The notes: generated by a model from the sequence alone, not told the origin. DNA of 57,483 bases from JAXMHB01 sp046346965 (GCA_046346965.1 JAXMHB010000022.1:1-57483); one strand, 5' to 3'; numbered from the stretch's first letter, positions 8,091-16,597 are shown. Numbers and translations are program-made.

Positions 8091-8819
8091 ATGCCGAGTT
8101 GGCGCCAGAACCTCCGTCGGCTGCTGCCGATCCCTTTGCGTCAATTTGCGCAGCGGGCGGGCATCTATCTCGGTGATTGGATGTACCTCGATACCCTTCG
8201 CCGGCGCGGCTTTGCGCCTGCATTCATCATCGACATCGGCGCCTACCATGGAGACTGGGCGCGCTTCGCACGGAGGATCTTCCCAGCCACCGAGATCCTG
8301 ATGATTGAGGGACAACCCGAACTGTTGCCCCGTCTGCACACGCTGTGCGCTCGCGAAGAACGGTTGAAGGTGGCTAGCGTCCTGCTCGGTGCCACCGATG
8401 GCGAGCGCGTTCGCTTTGACTTGCATGAAACCGGCAGTTCGGTCTACCCGGAGGGTGGCACTTCCAAGCTCTCGCTGGACTGCGAGCTCACCCGGCTGGA
8501 TACCGTGTTGGCTAGGAGCGAGCGCTCGTCGCTGCCCATCGACATACTCAAGCTGGACGTTCAGGGCTACGAAGTCGAGGTCCTCAAAGGGGCCCAATCC
8601 GCATTGTCCAGGACCGAGATCGCCGTCCTTGAAGCCTCCCTCCTCCCGATCAATCACGGTTGCCCGTTGATCCACGATGTCTTCGCCTTTATGCACGAAG
8701 CCGGATTACAGCTGATCGACATAGGCGGTCAGACCCGCCTACGCACGGGCGCTCTCTGGCAGACTGATCTGGTCTACGCCCGGATCGGTTCAAGATGGAC
8801 CCGCGCGCAAGACACCTAA
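8091..8819 (+). CDS. FkbM-family SAM-dependent methyltransferase
   Basis: 242-aa class I methyltransferase; relatives O-methylate sugars or polyketides. The SAM loop FIIDIGAYHGDWARFAR is near residue 45, the acidic IEGQPE motif follows, and ILKLDVQGYEVEVLKGAQ (about 150-167) is the FkbM signature. ATG at 8091 is preceded by GGGAG at 8075-8079 with an 11-nt gap, slightly long; the frame is open further upstream. It is one of only two plus-strand genes inside the polysaccharide locus and stands alone, converging on gmd with 11 bp between stops. The target is unknown; methylation of a sugar hydroxyl is the family-based guess. Confidence 0.85.
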   Translation: MPSWRQNLRRLLPIPLRQFAQRAGIYLGDWMYLDTLRRRGFAPAFIIDIGAYHGDWARFARRIFPATEILMIEGQPELLPRLHTLCAREERLKVASVLLGATDGERVRFDLHETGSSVYPEGGTSKLSLDCELTRLDTVLARSERSSLPIDILKLDVQGYEVEVLKGAQSALSRTEIAVLEASLLPINHGCPLIHDVFAFMHEAGLQLIDIGGQTRLRTGALWQTDLVYARIGSRWTRAQDT

Positions 8820-8830
8820 ACGGCAGCACG

Positions 8831-9943
8831 CTATTCGTGGTGATCGAAAGCACGGAACCCGGCATCGCGGATCAGCGCGTCGCGCTGGGCCTGGCGCAGA
8901 TCCTCGCTCATCATTTCGGCCACCAGTTGCGTGAAGCTGGTCTTGGGCGTCCAGCCGAGTTTCTCGCGGGCCTTGCTGGGATCGCCGAGCAGGGTTTCGA
9001 CCTCCGCCGGCCTGCGGTAGCGGGGGTCCACCGCCACGATGCGCTGACCCGGCTTCACCGAACTGTTGCCGGGTGCGCTGGCCACCACGCCCTGCTCCTC
9101 GACGCCACTGCCGCGCCACTCGATGCCGATGCCCAACTCCGCGGCCGCGCGGGTGACGAACTCGCGTACCGAGTGCTGTACACCGGTGGCGATGACGAAA
9201 TCCTCGGGCGTGTCCTGTTGCAGCATCAGCCACTGCGCTTCCACGTAGTCGCGTGCATGGCCCCAGTCGCGCAGGGCGTCCAGATTGCCGAGGTATAGGC
9301 AATCCTGCAGACCCAGGTGGATGCGCGCCAGCGCACGCGTGATCTTGCGGGTAACGAAGGTCTCGCCGCGCAGCGGCGATTCGTGGTTGAACAGGATGCC
9401 GTTGCAGGCGTACAGGCCATAGGCCTCGCGGTAGTTCACCGTGATCCAGTAGGCGTACACCTTGGCCGCGCCATAGGGCGAGCGCGGGTAGAAGGGCGTG
9501 GTTTCGCGCTGCGGGACTTCCTGCACCTTGCCGAACATCTCCGAGGTGGATGCCTGGTAGATGCGCGTCTTCTTCTCCAGACCCAGGATGCGGATCGCCT
9601 CCAGCAAGCGCAGCGTACCCAGCGCGTCGCTGTTGGCGGTGTACTCGGGGCTTTCGAAGGACACCGCGACGTGACTCTGCGCGCCCAGGTTGTAAATCTC
9701 ATCCGGTTGCACCTGCTGCACGATCCGAATCAGATTGGTCGAATCGGTGAGGTCGCCGTAATGCAGGATGAAACGCCGATTCTGCTCATGCGGATCCTGG
9801 TAGAGATGGTCCACCCGATCGGTGTTGAACAGCGAAGCGCGCCGCTTGATGCCATGCACGATGTAGCCGCGATTCAGCAGGAACTCGGCCAGGTAGGCGC
9901 CATCTTGACCGGTGACGCCAGTGAGTAGAGCAATCTTGGGCAT
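8831..9943 (-). CDS. gmd: GDP-mannose 4,6-dehydratase
   Basis: Extended SDR enzyme (370 aa) that converts GDP-mannose to GDP-4-keto-6-deoxymannose. NADP loop TGVTGQDGAYLAEFLL near the N-terminus; GIKRRASLFNTDRVDHL is the E. coli-type NADP-binding arm. Catalytic residues sit in STSEMFG and SPYGAAKVYAYW. C-terminal RPAEVETLLGDPSKAREKLGW is typical. ATG at 9943 (MPKIALLTG) is chosen over a TTG four codons upstream. With fcl at 7061-8002 it makes a complete GDP-L-fucose branch. A second, divergent copy lies at 43112-44140. Confidence 0.96.
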   Translation of the reverse strand: MPKIALLTGVTGQDGAYLAEFLLNRGYIVHGIKRRASLFNTDRVDHLYQDPHEQNRRFILHYGDLTDSTNLIRIVQQVQPDEIYNLGAQSHVAVSFESPEYTANSDALGTLRLLEAIRILGLEKKTRIYQASTSEMFGKVQEVPQRETTPFYPRSPYGAAKVYAYWITVNYREAYGLYACNGILFNHESPLRGETFVTRKITRALARIHLGLQDCLYLGNLDALRDWGHARDYVEAQWLMLQQDTPEDFVIATGVQHSVREFVTRAAAELGIGIEWRGSGVEEQGVVASAPGNSSVKPGQRIVAVDPRYRRPAEVETLLGDPSKAREKLGWTPKTSFTQLVAEMMSEDLRQAQRDALIRDAGFRAFDHHE

Positions 9944-9968
9944 GCGGGATTCCAATCGAGTCTGTAGG

Positions 9969-11354
9969 TCAGACAGGGGTGAGCGGGCGGCGCGGCGCGG
10001 CCAGTGTTAGCCAGCCGATGGCGCTGAGCATCAGCAGCAGCGGCCAGCACGGCAACAGATAGCGGTTCTCGGGATAGTTGAGCAAGATTGCAAACAAGCC
10101 CATGCGCGCCAGCAGTGCGCCAGCGGCGATCAGCACCAAGAGCTGGACACCGGGCCGATCACGCAGGCGCCGCCAGTGCAGGACCAACAGCAGCAGGCCG
10201 ACCAGGATGCCCGCGCGCAGCAGGGCCAGCACGATCTGGCCCAGGCCAGGCGCCACCCGATCGAGCAAGCGAGCGACTTCCGGATAGGCACTCGCCTGCA
10301 TCAGCATGGTCTGCAGGTGCACCAGCGGCACCCACAGGCGCGCGATCCAGGGCTCGCGCGCACGGTTGTCGGCCGCCAGTTGCGCGAACTGCGCCTGGAC
10401 CGCCTCCGGCATCGGGGCCTCATGCGGTGACTGCATCAGCGCCTGGTGGATGCGCTCAGCGTGATCGGGCTGACGTATCGCCACATCGGGCACGTAGTCC
10501 ATGCTCAGATGCAATCCGCGGAACCAATAGAAGGCGATATTGGTCTTGGTTAGCTCATCGCCAGGCCAGGTCCGCAGCCAGCGATTCACCCCGTTCTCGG
10601 CGAAGCTCTGATGGTCAGTGCGCCAGAGATTCGGATCGCCACGCACATAGCTGCTGTAGGCAATCCCGAGCGCCAGTGCTGCAATCACCGGCACCCAGGC
10701 GCCGAGCAAGGCCGGAATGCCTGCGCGGCCTTCGCGCCACAGCAGATAGCCACTCCAGAACGCCAGCAACCCCAGCCAGGCGATGGACTCGCCACGCAGC
10801 AGCAGCGACACCGCCATCGCCAGCCCCAACAGACCAGCCCGCCGCCAGGCAGCGGCGGTCGACGGCCTTGTCAGCACGGCCGCCGCGGCCATTACCGCGA
10901 TCGTCAGCGCCAGCAGATTCAGCGTATCGCTGCCCGGCAACAGCACAAAGCCTGCGGTCCACGGCTGCAGCAACAGGCCCGAGCCCACCGCCAGCGTGAC
11001 CGCTGTGCCGCCACCCTGCGCGCTCAGCCACCACAGCAGGACTGCCAGCAACGCGGCGTCGATCAGCACATTGGCCACGCGATTGACGTTAATGACGCCC
11101 TGCCAATCGAGCCCGGCCGCGACCGGCAGCGCCAGCAGCACTGAGGTGCCAGGCGGACGCAGATACAGATCGTTGGCGACCTCGCCCTGTCGGGGCAACC
11201 GTCCATGCTCGGCGAGAAACTGCGCACGCGGAAAGTAATCGTTGGCGTAATCGCCGACATAGTCCACCGGCGCCCACGCCGCCGCGCGCAGGAACAAGAC
11301 GGTCCGGATCAGCAACAGAACCAGCAGCAACCCGCGCAGCGAGCGCGTGGTCAA
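9969..11354 (-). CDS. polytopic GT-C-type membrane glycosyltransferase (GT39/ArnT-like)
   Basis: 461-aa integral membrane protein with about 10-12 hydrophobic segments. The first periplasmic loop carries Asp-rich DYVGDYANDYFPRAQFL, placed like the catalytic Asp of GT-C enzymes that use polyprenyl-phosphate sugars (PMT, ArnT), and there is a large soluble loop around residues 245-370. The start is taken as TTG at 11354, whose TTGA overlaps the stop of the aminotransferase gene; readings further upstream would lie inside that gene. Together with the 4-aminotransferase, GtrA, formyltransferase and ArnC-like genes just upstream, it is a candidate for the periplasmic transfer step of an Arn-like route. 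Exact family not certain. Confidence 0.68.
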   Translation of the reverse strand: MTTRSLRGLLLVLLLIRTVLFLRAAAWAPVDYVGDYANDYFPRAQFLAEHGRLPRQGEVANDLYLRPPGTSVLLALPVAAGLDWQGVINVNRVANVLIDAALLAVLLWWLSAQGGGTAVTLAVGSGLLLQPWTAGFVLLPGSDTLNLLALTIAVMAAAAVLTRPSTAAAWRRAGLLGLAMAVSLLLRGESIAWLGLLAFWSGYLLWREGRAGIPALLGAWVPVIAALALGIAYSSYVRGDPNLWRTDHQSFAENGVNRWLRTWPGDELTKTNIAFYWFRGLHLSMDYVPDVAIRQPDHAERIHQALMQSPHEAPMPEAVQAQFAQLAADNRAREPWIARLWVPLVHLQTMLMQASAYPEVARLLDRVAPGLGQIVLALLRAGILVGLLLLVLHWRRLRDRPGVQLLVLIAAGALLARMGLFAILLNYPENRYLLPCWPLLLMLSAIGWLTLAAPRRPLTPV

Positions 11355-12475
11355 GACCTTAGCACCTCGTGCAAGGCCTCGATGACTCGATCCTGGTCCA
11401 TGCCGTCGATCCACAAGGGCAGCCGCAGCAGGCGCTCACTGATCGCATCGGTGACGGCCAGCGAGCCGCCACTGCGACCGTAGCGGCGCCCACCGGGCGA
11501 ACTGTGCAGCGGTACATAGTGAAAGACGCTCAGGATCCCGCGCGCCTTCAGCGCCTCGATCACACGCGAGCGCTCCTCGAGATCGCGCAGCAGCACGTAA
11601 TACATATGCGCGTTGTGCTCACAGTCGTCGGGGATGTGTGGACGCTGGAGGCCACCAGCCTGCTCCAGGCCCGCCAGCGAGTCGTGGTAGCGCGTCCACA
11701 GCGCCATCCTGGCTGCCGTGATCGTATCGGCCTCTTCCAGTTGCGCGGCCAGAAAGGCCGCGACGATCTCGCCAGGCAGAAAGCTGGAACCCACGTCCAC
11801 CCAGGTGTACTTGTCCACCTGACCGCGGAAGAACTGGCTGCGATTGGTGCCCTTTTCGCGAATGATCTCCGCGCGCTGTGCCAGTGCCGGATCGCTCACC
11901 AGCAGCGCGCCGCCCTCGCCCGAAATGATGTTCTTGGTCTCGTGGAAGGACAGGCATCCGAGCTCGCCCAGCGTCCCGAGCGGCCGACCGCGCCAGCGCG
12001 CCTGCAGGCCTTGTGCGGCATCTTCGATGACCAGCAACCGATGCTGGCGCGCGAGTTCCAGGATCGCCTCCATCGCGCAAGCCACCCCGGCGTAGTGCAC
12101 CGGCACAATGGCCCGCGTGCGCGACGTCAGCGCGGCTTCGATCAGGCGCTCGTCCAGATTCAGCGTATCCGGTCGAATGTCGACGAACACCGGCGTGGCA
12201 CCGCGCAACACAAAGGCATTGGCAGTCGAAACGAAGGTGTACGAGGGCATGATCACCTCGTCACCCGGACCTACATCGGCCAGAATGGCGGCCATCTCCA
12301 GCGCCGCGGTACACGAGTGCGTCAGCAGCGCCTTGGGCACACCGAGCTGCTGTTCCAGCCACTGATGGCAGCGCTTGGTGTACATGCCGTCCCCAGCCAG
12401 ATGGCCGCGCGCATGGGCCTCGGCGATGAATTCCAACTCGCGCCCGGTCATGTGCGGACGATTAAAGGGAATCAT
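11351..12475 (-). CDS. wecE: dTDP-4-amino-4,6-dideoxyhexose transaminase (WecE/RffA type)
   Basis: 374-aa PLP aminotransferase of the DegT/DnrJ/EryC1/StrS family. It resembles E. coli WecE over its length: GDGMYTKRCHQWLEQQ, EVIMPSYTFVSTANAFVLRG, VPVHYAGVACAME, EDAAQG, and FHETKN with Lys181 at the same number as the WecE PLP lysine, then REKGTNRSQFFRGQVDKYTW. It should aminate dTDP-4-keto-6-deoxyglucose at C4, giving the galacto (Fuc4N) or, as in VioA, the gluco (Qui4N) product; sequence alone does not decide. ATG at 12475 overlaps the GtrA stop (ATGA). The adjacent formyltransferase suggests the amino group is then N-formylated. Confidence 0.9.
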   Translation of the reverse strand: MIPFNRPHMTGRELEFIAEAHARGHLAGDGMYTKRCHQWLEQQLGVPKALLTHSCTAALEMAAILADVGPGDEVIMPSYTFVSTANAFVLRGATPVFVDIRPDTLNLDERLIEAALTSRTRAIVPVHYAGVACAMEAILELARQHRLLVIEDAAQGLQARWRGRPLGTLGELGCLSFHETKNIISGEGGALLVSDPALAQRAEIIREKGTNRSQFFRGQVDKYTWVDVGSSFLPGEIVAAFLAAQLEEADTITAARMALWTRYHDSLAGLEQAGGLQRPHIPDDCEHNAHMYYVLLRDLEERSRVIEALKARGILSVFHYVPLHSSPGGRRYGRSGGSLAVTDAISERLLRLPLWIDGMDQDRVIEALHEVLRS

Positions 12476-12906
12476 GAAGCGCCACTCTCCAGTCGAAAGG
12501 CCCAGAAGCGCAGGGCGAGAAAGATCAACACGGCCAGCCCCAGCACCATGGCTGCCTGTACCCAGCGATGGTCCCAGCCGTAGATGTCCACCAGCACGTA
12601 CAGCAGCAGCATGTTCAGCAGATAGCCTGCCCAATACACCGTGATATAGCGTAGTAATGCCAACCCTGCGTGTCCCTGATGTCCAAAACTCCAGGCACGA
12701 TTGAACCAAAAGGTTTGCGCGACGCCACAGGCGTAGGTCACACTGGCTGCGGTTTTCGGCCCCAAGAACGCCGCCACCAAGCCCAGATATGCAAGATACA
12801 GAAGGCCGTTAGACACCAGCCCAACCACGACGTATCGCCAAAATGCCACACTCAAAAATGCGTTGACGAGTGCGCGCACCCCATTCAAACCTCTAGCGCG
12901 GATCAT
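12472..12906 (-). CDS. GtrA-family small membrane protein (putative polyprenyl-phosphate-sugar flippase)
   Basis: 144-aa protein with four predicted membrane helices in the GtrA pattern: FWRYVVVGLVSNGLLYLAYL, then FLGPKTAASVTYACGVAQTFWFNRAWSF, a third helix near LLRYITVYWAGYLLNMLLLY, and a last one before the basic C-terminus. GtrA proteins are believed to flip undecaprenyl-phosphate-linked sugars. It overlaps the wecE start by 4 nt. The start is uncertain: ATG at 12906 is 4 bp from the divergent formyltransferase ATG, and a GTG about 10 codons later, preceded by AGAGG, is an alternative. Its partner GT2 lies just beyond the formyltransferase gene. Confidence 0.82.
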   Translation of the reverse strand: MIRARGLNGVRALVNAFLSVAFWRYVVVGLVSNGLLYLAYLGLVAAFLGPKTAASVTYACGVAQTFWFNRAWSFGHQGHAGLALLRYITVYWAGYLLNMLLLYVLVDIYGWDHRWVQAAMVLGLAVLIFLALRFWAFRLESGAS

Positions 12907-12910
12907 TGCA

Positions 12911-13789
12911 ATGTCCCAGCTCGTATTGTATGCCATGACACAAAAGGGCCACGTGGTGGTGGAGGCGCTGGCGAAAATGCATCCCGGCATTCTTCATGCC
13001 GTCGTCGGCGCACGCGATCCCAAGCTGCGCGAGGACTACTACCAACAAATCGTAGATCTGTGTCAAGACGCCGGTATCCCGTTTTACGACCGCAGCGATG
13101 CGCCGAACTTCGATCAGCACACCGCCCTTGCAGTGTCTTGGCGCTGGATGATTCGGGGCAATGGCACTCGGCTCATCGTGTTCCACGACTCGCTATTACC
13201 GCGCTATCGCGGCTTTAACCCACTGGTGTCAGCCCTGATCAACGGTGACCAGCGAATCGGCGTGAGCGCCTTGTTCGCAAGCGAGCAATACGATCGCGGC
13301 CCACTGATCCACCAGTCCGCCGTCGACATCCGCTATCCGATCACGATCCAAGCTGCCATCGACGCCATCCTTCCCTGCTACACCCGACTGACGATCGCAA
13401 TCGCCGAAAAAGTCGCGCAGGATCAGGAGATTCCAACTACTCAACAGGACGAGGCCGCGGCGAGCTATAGCCTCTGGCGGGACGACGAGGACTACCGGAT
13501 CGACTGGAGCCTGGATGCGGACACGATCGTCCGCACCATTGATGCCGTGGGCTCGCCCTACGCCGGCGCCAGTACGCTTGTGGGCGATGTCCGCGCCACC
13601 CTGCTGCGCGCATCGACTTGCCCCGATGTGCGCATCGAGAACCGCACTCCGGGAAAAGTGATCGACCTCCACGATGGCCGCCCGATCGTGGTTTGTGGTT
13701 CTGGCCTGGTACTGATCGAAGAACTGATTCACACCGAGACGGGCGAGAACCTGCTCCCGTTACGCCTGTTCAGAACTCGATTCCGATGA
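12911..13789 (+). CDS. sugar N-formyltransferase-like protein
   Basis: 292-aa member of the formyltransferase superfamily (Fmt, ArnA N-domain, VioF), using N10-formyl-THF. The core reads LIVFHDSLLPRYRGFNPL (88-105) with His92 in the H-x-S-L-L-P motif, and YDRGPLIHQ with Asp128. The usual Asn two residues before the His is Val90, so the standard Asn-His-Asp triad is incomplete. A C-terminal Fmt-C-like domain follows (IDAVGSPYAGA, GKVIDL). It lies on the plus strand between minus-strand gtrA and an ArnC-like GT2, its last 30 bases overlapping the end of that gene. Next to wecE, the likely substrate is a dTDP-4-amino-4,6-dideoxyhexose. No clear Shine-Dalgarno. Confidence 0.75.
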   Translation: MSQLVLYAMTQKGHVVVEALAKMHPGILHAVVGARDPKLREDYYQQIVDLCQDAGIPFYDRSDAPNFDQHTALAVSWRWMIRGNGTRLIVFHDSLLPRYRGFNPLVSALINGDQRIGVSALFASEQYDRGPLIHQSAVDIRYPITIQAAIDAILPCYTRLTIAIAEKVAQDQEIPTTQQDEAAASYSLWRDDEDYRIDWSLDADTIVRTIDAVGSPYAGASTLVGDVRATLLRASTCPDVRIENRTPGKVIDLHDGRPIVVCGSGLVLIEELIHTETGENLLPLRLFRTRFR

Positions 13790-14734
13790 TGTTTTGACGC
13801 CCTGCGCAATCTCGCCGACCACATAGGTTGGCCGCCGCATGATCCGCAAGTGCATCCGTGCCAGATACTCACCAATAATCCCAAGCGCCAGCATCTGAGC
13901 CCCGGAAAAAATCGAAACCAAGGACGCAATGAAGGTAAATCCAGCGACGGTCGACCCGTGGACGAAGTAGCGAATAAGCACGTACATCAACACAGACAGG
14001 CCAAAAAAGGTCAGCACCAACCCTAGTAGCGAGGCCAATCTGAGCGGGAGCACGCTGAAGCCGGTGATCATGTTGAGCGCATGCGTCACCAGTTTCGAGA
14101 AGTTGTAATTCGACACCCCGATCGTACGCGTGGCATGGTGGACTTTGACCGCCGCCACGGAACTGGTTCCCCAGGTCAACAGCACATCCAGCAGCACATT
14201 GGGGCTGTCATAGGTGTCGAACGCCGCTCGGAGGCGCGTGCGGAACACGCGAAAGGATGAAACGCTCATCGCAGTCGCCGTCCCCAAGGCGCTTTGCAGA
14301 CCCCACTTGGTAATCACCGAGGCCGCGTCGCGCCAAAAGCCGTGCTGTTCCTTGTTCGGGACCCCGTAGACCAGATCTATGCCGGGCTTGAGTCGATCGA
14401 GCAGCGTCGGAATCTCCTCCGGCGGATGCTGCAGATCGTCATCGAGCGTCACCGTCGTGGCATGGCGCGCAGCGCGGATGCCGCACAGCAAGGCGTTGTG
14501 CTGGCCGTAGTTGCGCATCATCCGCAGCCCGCGGACGCGTGCATCCTGGGCAGCCAGCTGTTCGATCACCTGCCAACTGCGGTCGCGGCTGCGATCGTCG
14601 ATCAGGAGAATTTCCAGCGCGACGCCCTGCGGCTCCAGGGCTGCGATCAACCGTTGCACCAGCAAGGGCAGGCTGTCGGCGCTGTTGTAGACCGGGACGA
14701 CGACCGAGATACCTGGGGTCAATGGCTCGGACAT
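13760..14734 (-). CDS. polyprenyl-phosphate glycosyltransferase, GT2 (ArnC/GtrB-like)
   Basis: 324-aa GT2 with two C-terminal membrane helices (about 230-300). Motifs match ArnC/DPM1: VVVPVYNSADSLP, ILLIDDRSRDRSW, MMRNYGQHNALLCGI, TLDDDLQHPPEEIP (the DxD region), SNYNFSKL, then SGAQMLALGIIGEYL at the membrane exit. It should move a sugar from a nucleotide to undecaprenyl phosphate on the cytosolic side. The amination and formylation genes beside it point to a formylated 4-amino sugar as donor. It is convergent with the formyltransferase (30-bp overlap) and 137 bp below the next minus-strand gene. Confidence 0.88.
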   Translation of the reverse strand: MSEPLTPGISVVVPVYNSADSLPLLVQRLIAALEPQGVALEILLIDDRSRDRSWQVIEQLAAQDARVRGLRMMRNYGQHNALLCGIRAARHATTVTLDDDLQHPPEEIPTLLDRLKPGIDLVYGVPNKEQHGFWRDAASVITKWGLQSALGTATAMSVSSFRVFRTRLRAAFDTYDSPNVLLDVLLTWGTSSVAAVKVHHATRTIGVSNYNFSKLVTHALNMITGFSVLPLRLASLLGLVLTFFGLSVLMYVLIRYFVHGSTVAGFTFIASLVSIFSGAQMLALGIIGEYLARMHLRIMRRPTYVVGEIAQGVKTSSESSSEQA

Positions 14735-14871
14735 GTTGCGCTCGCTGCTAGGAATCTAAGGCCACTGACGGTCACACGCCGACGACGGCGGCGGTCCGGA
14801 AGACGATGCGCGCTTAACGCCACCCGCATCGGCGTGCCGAGGAACAATTGCGCCCACAGACGTACCTTAAC

Positions 14872-15672
14872 TCACTCGACGATCAGTCGAGTGACCCGAT
14901 CAAGTGCTGTGCGATGAACCGCAACGAAGTTAGTGAAACAATAGAATTCGCCAAAGGCATCATAGGTAAAGCCATGCAAACCCATTGCGTTCAGGCTGTA
15001 GACGGAATATCCACGCGACCGCAGAAATTGAATCGCACTCCAAAGGTTTTCATTGGCGCCGATCCATTCTCGTCCATATTCGAACTGGATCACCGCGATC
15101 GCACCTCGATCCAGATACAGCGAAGCCCCTCGGAGCGCCTTCGCATCAAAGCCCTCCACGTCGATTTTCAACAGATCCACGTGGTCGATCTTGGCCATCT
15201 CGAGCATCGCATCGAGCCTCGCGACCTTGACCATCCTTGAGTTCCCGCCATTGGAAACAAGCGAGTTGTAGACAGAAGCTCCGCCGTCAAAGAGCGGCAA
15301 AATACCTTCAGCGTCCGACAGCGCAATCTCGTGAATACCAATGGACGGAAAGCGAGCGGCTGGGAAGCGTTCCCGTAACTGCTCCGCGATACGACCTGGC
15401 TCAAAAATGAGTCCGCGTATTGAAGGCCCACAATGCTCCACAACGGCAGCGGCCCAATCGCCGGCATTGCCTCCGACATCCACAAAGACCGTCAAGCCTT
15501 TCGAAAGCGCGGAAATCAGCAATGCCTCGCCGTTACTGCCAATATCGGGCCCGCTTGACAGATGGAAGCTTGTCAAAATATCAGCTTGGTTACGGGCTTT
15601 CCGCGCGAGCCACATAGCCCATCGATGTTTCGCGAGTGATCGCTGCAACCATGGCATGAGTCGTTCAGACAC
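14872..15672 (-). CDS. FkbM-family methyltransferase
   Basis: 266-aa protein with the FkbM core: FVDVGGNAGDWAAAV (about 63-77, SAM loop), LIFEPGR (acidic end of strand 2), and VDLLKIDVEGFDAKALRGA (about 165-183). Base composition is lower than at the locus ends (33 of 60 G+C at 15241-15300). It overlaps the next gene upstream by 8 nt. An 8-bp inverted repeat (14873-14893) covers the last codons and has no T run on the minus side, so it is not called a terminator. Likely a sugar O-methyltransferase by family; the acceptor cannot be named. Confidence 0.82.
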   Translation of the reverse strand: MSERLMPWLQRSLAKHRWAMWLARKARNQADILTSFHLSSGPDIGSNGEALLISALSKGLTVFVDVGGNAGDWAAAVVEHCGPSIRGLIFEPGRIAEQLRERFPAARFPSIGIHEIALSDAEGILPLFDGGASVYNSLVSNGGNSRMVKVARLDAMLEMAKIDHVDLLKIDVEGFDAKALRGASLYLDRGAIAVIQFEYGREWIGANENLWSAIQFLRSRGYSVYSLNAMGLHGFTYDAFGEFYCFTNFVAVHRTALDRVTRLIVE

Positions 15673-16597
15673 CGCACACCTCCAATATTGGCTTATCCGG
15701 CCTGCGCATCCGGACTAGACCCAAGACATTGCTTTTGAGGGACCCAATGATGCTTGCCGCTCCACACAAGACTTCAAGATCATTGAGCATCCCGATCGTT
15801 TCCTGATACCTCAGCGAGGCTGGAAGTTCATTAAAGTTCGTTTGGTCATAACCACTGGGACGAGAATGGTGAGAAACCACAAGCCTTATGTCAGCCCGCA
15901 ACTTCGCACTCACCGCCTCAATAGCTCCGAGGTCATCGCCACAGATATAGAGCAGCGCACCCGTTGGCAGGCCAGCGTTTGCAGCCGAGGAAAACTCTGA
16001 TAGATCAGGAAGCGTCATCTCCGTCCTCTTATCGCCGCGACGGATATGCATGGCTTGATAGCCACCCGATTCCAGCCCAAGTAGCGCGGCATGCGCTTTG
16101 ATTTCCGATGAGACTTCAGGAGACGGCCGCCAGATGATGTCAAGTACCTGACTGGCAGCATGCCAGAAGTCAACGTCGGCACCAAACACATCTTGGTTAA
16201 TGAACTCCAACTGGGTGTTAAAATCGCGGTAAAAAATCGGAACTGGCTTTTTAGCAAGTAGCCTCATCAATTGCGTCGCAGCAATTCTTGTCGCCTTGGT
16301 TCTATTAACCAAACGTGCAGCGGGATTGTTCAAGAATCCAACGATCGGCAGCTCTTCTACTAGAAAGCACTCCTCGAAGTAGTCGCACCACCCCCGCTGC
16401 ACCCCGAATCCCTTCGGCGCACCTTGCTGCATTCGGAAGCCATATCCATGACACAAGGCGGCAACCAGGACACTAACCAACTTCACCATTTCGGCGCAAA
16501 AGCCACCGCCACTCGCAAACCTAAAAAGCACGCGCGGCGACTCCCGAGAGAGGGATTCACGAAAGCTTTCGCGGGACAATAGGGACGGCTTGTTCAT
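15665..16597 (-). CDS. putative fucosyltransferase-like glycosyltransferase
   Basis: 310-aa protein that I recognise only through a few motifs: MHIRRGDKRTEM near residue 187, like the H-x-R-R-x-D/G-D-K donor-binding motif of alpha-1,2/1,6-fucosyltransferases and NodZ, and a C-terminal SLKSNVLGLVRMRRP that sits where those enzymes have their last conserved motif. The middle of the protein is not recognisable. GDP-fucose is made by gmd and fcl in the same locus, which supports a fucosyltransferase role. ATG at 16597 (MNKPSLL) is chosen; the frame is open 29 codons further upstream. It overlaps the FkbM gene by 8 nt, so the pair is coupled. Confidence 0.55.
   Translation of the reverse strand: MNKPSLLSRESFRESLSRESPRVLFRFASGGGFCAEMVKLVSVLVAALCHGYGFRMQQGAPKGFGVQRGWCDYFEECFLVEELPIVGFLNNPAARLVNRTKATRIAATQLMRLLAKKPVPIFYRDFNTQLEFINQDVFGADVDFWHAASQVLDIIWRPSPEVSSEIKAHAALLGLESGGYQAMHIRRGDKRTEMTLPDLSEFSSAANAGLPTGALLYICGDDLGAIEAVSAKLRADIRLVVSHHSRPSGYDQTNFNELPASLRYQETIGMLNDLEVLCGAASIIGSLKSNVLGLVRMRRPDKPILEVCGV

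Noticed and set aside
14873..14893. 8-bp inverted repeat at the end of the FkbM gene
   Set aside because: It overlaps the last codons and has no T run on the minus side, so it is not called a terminator.
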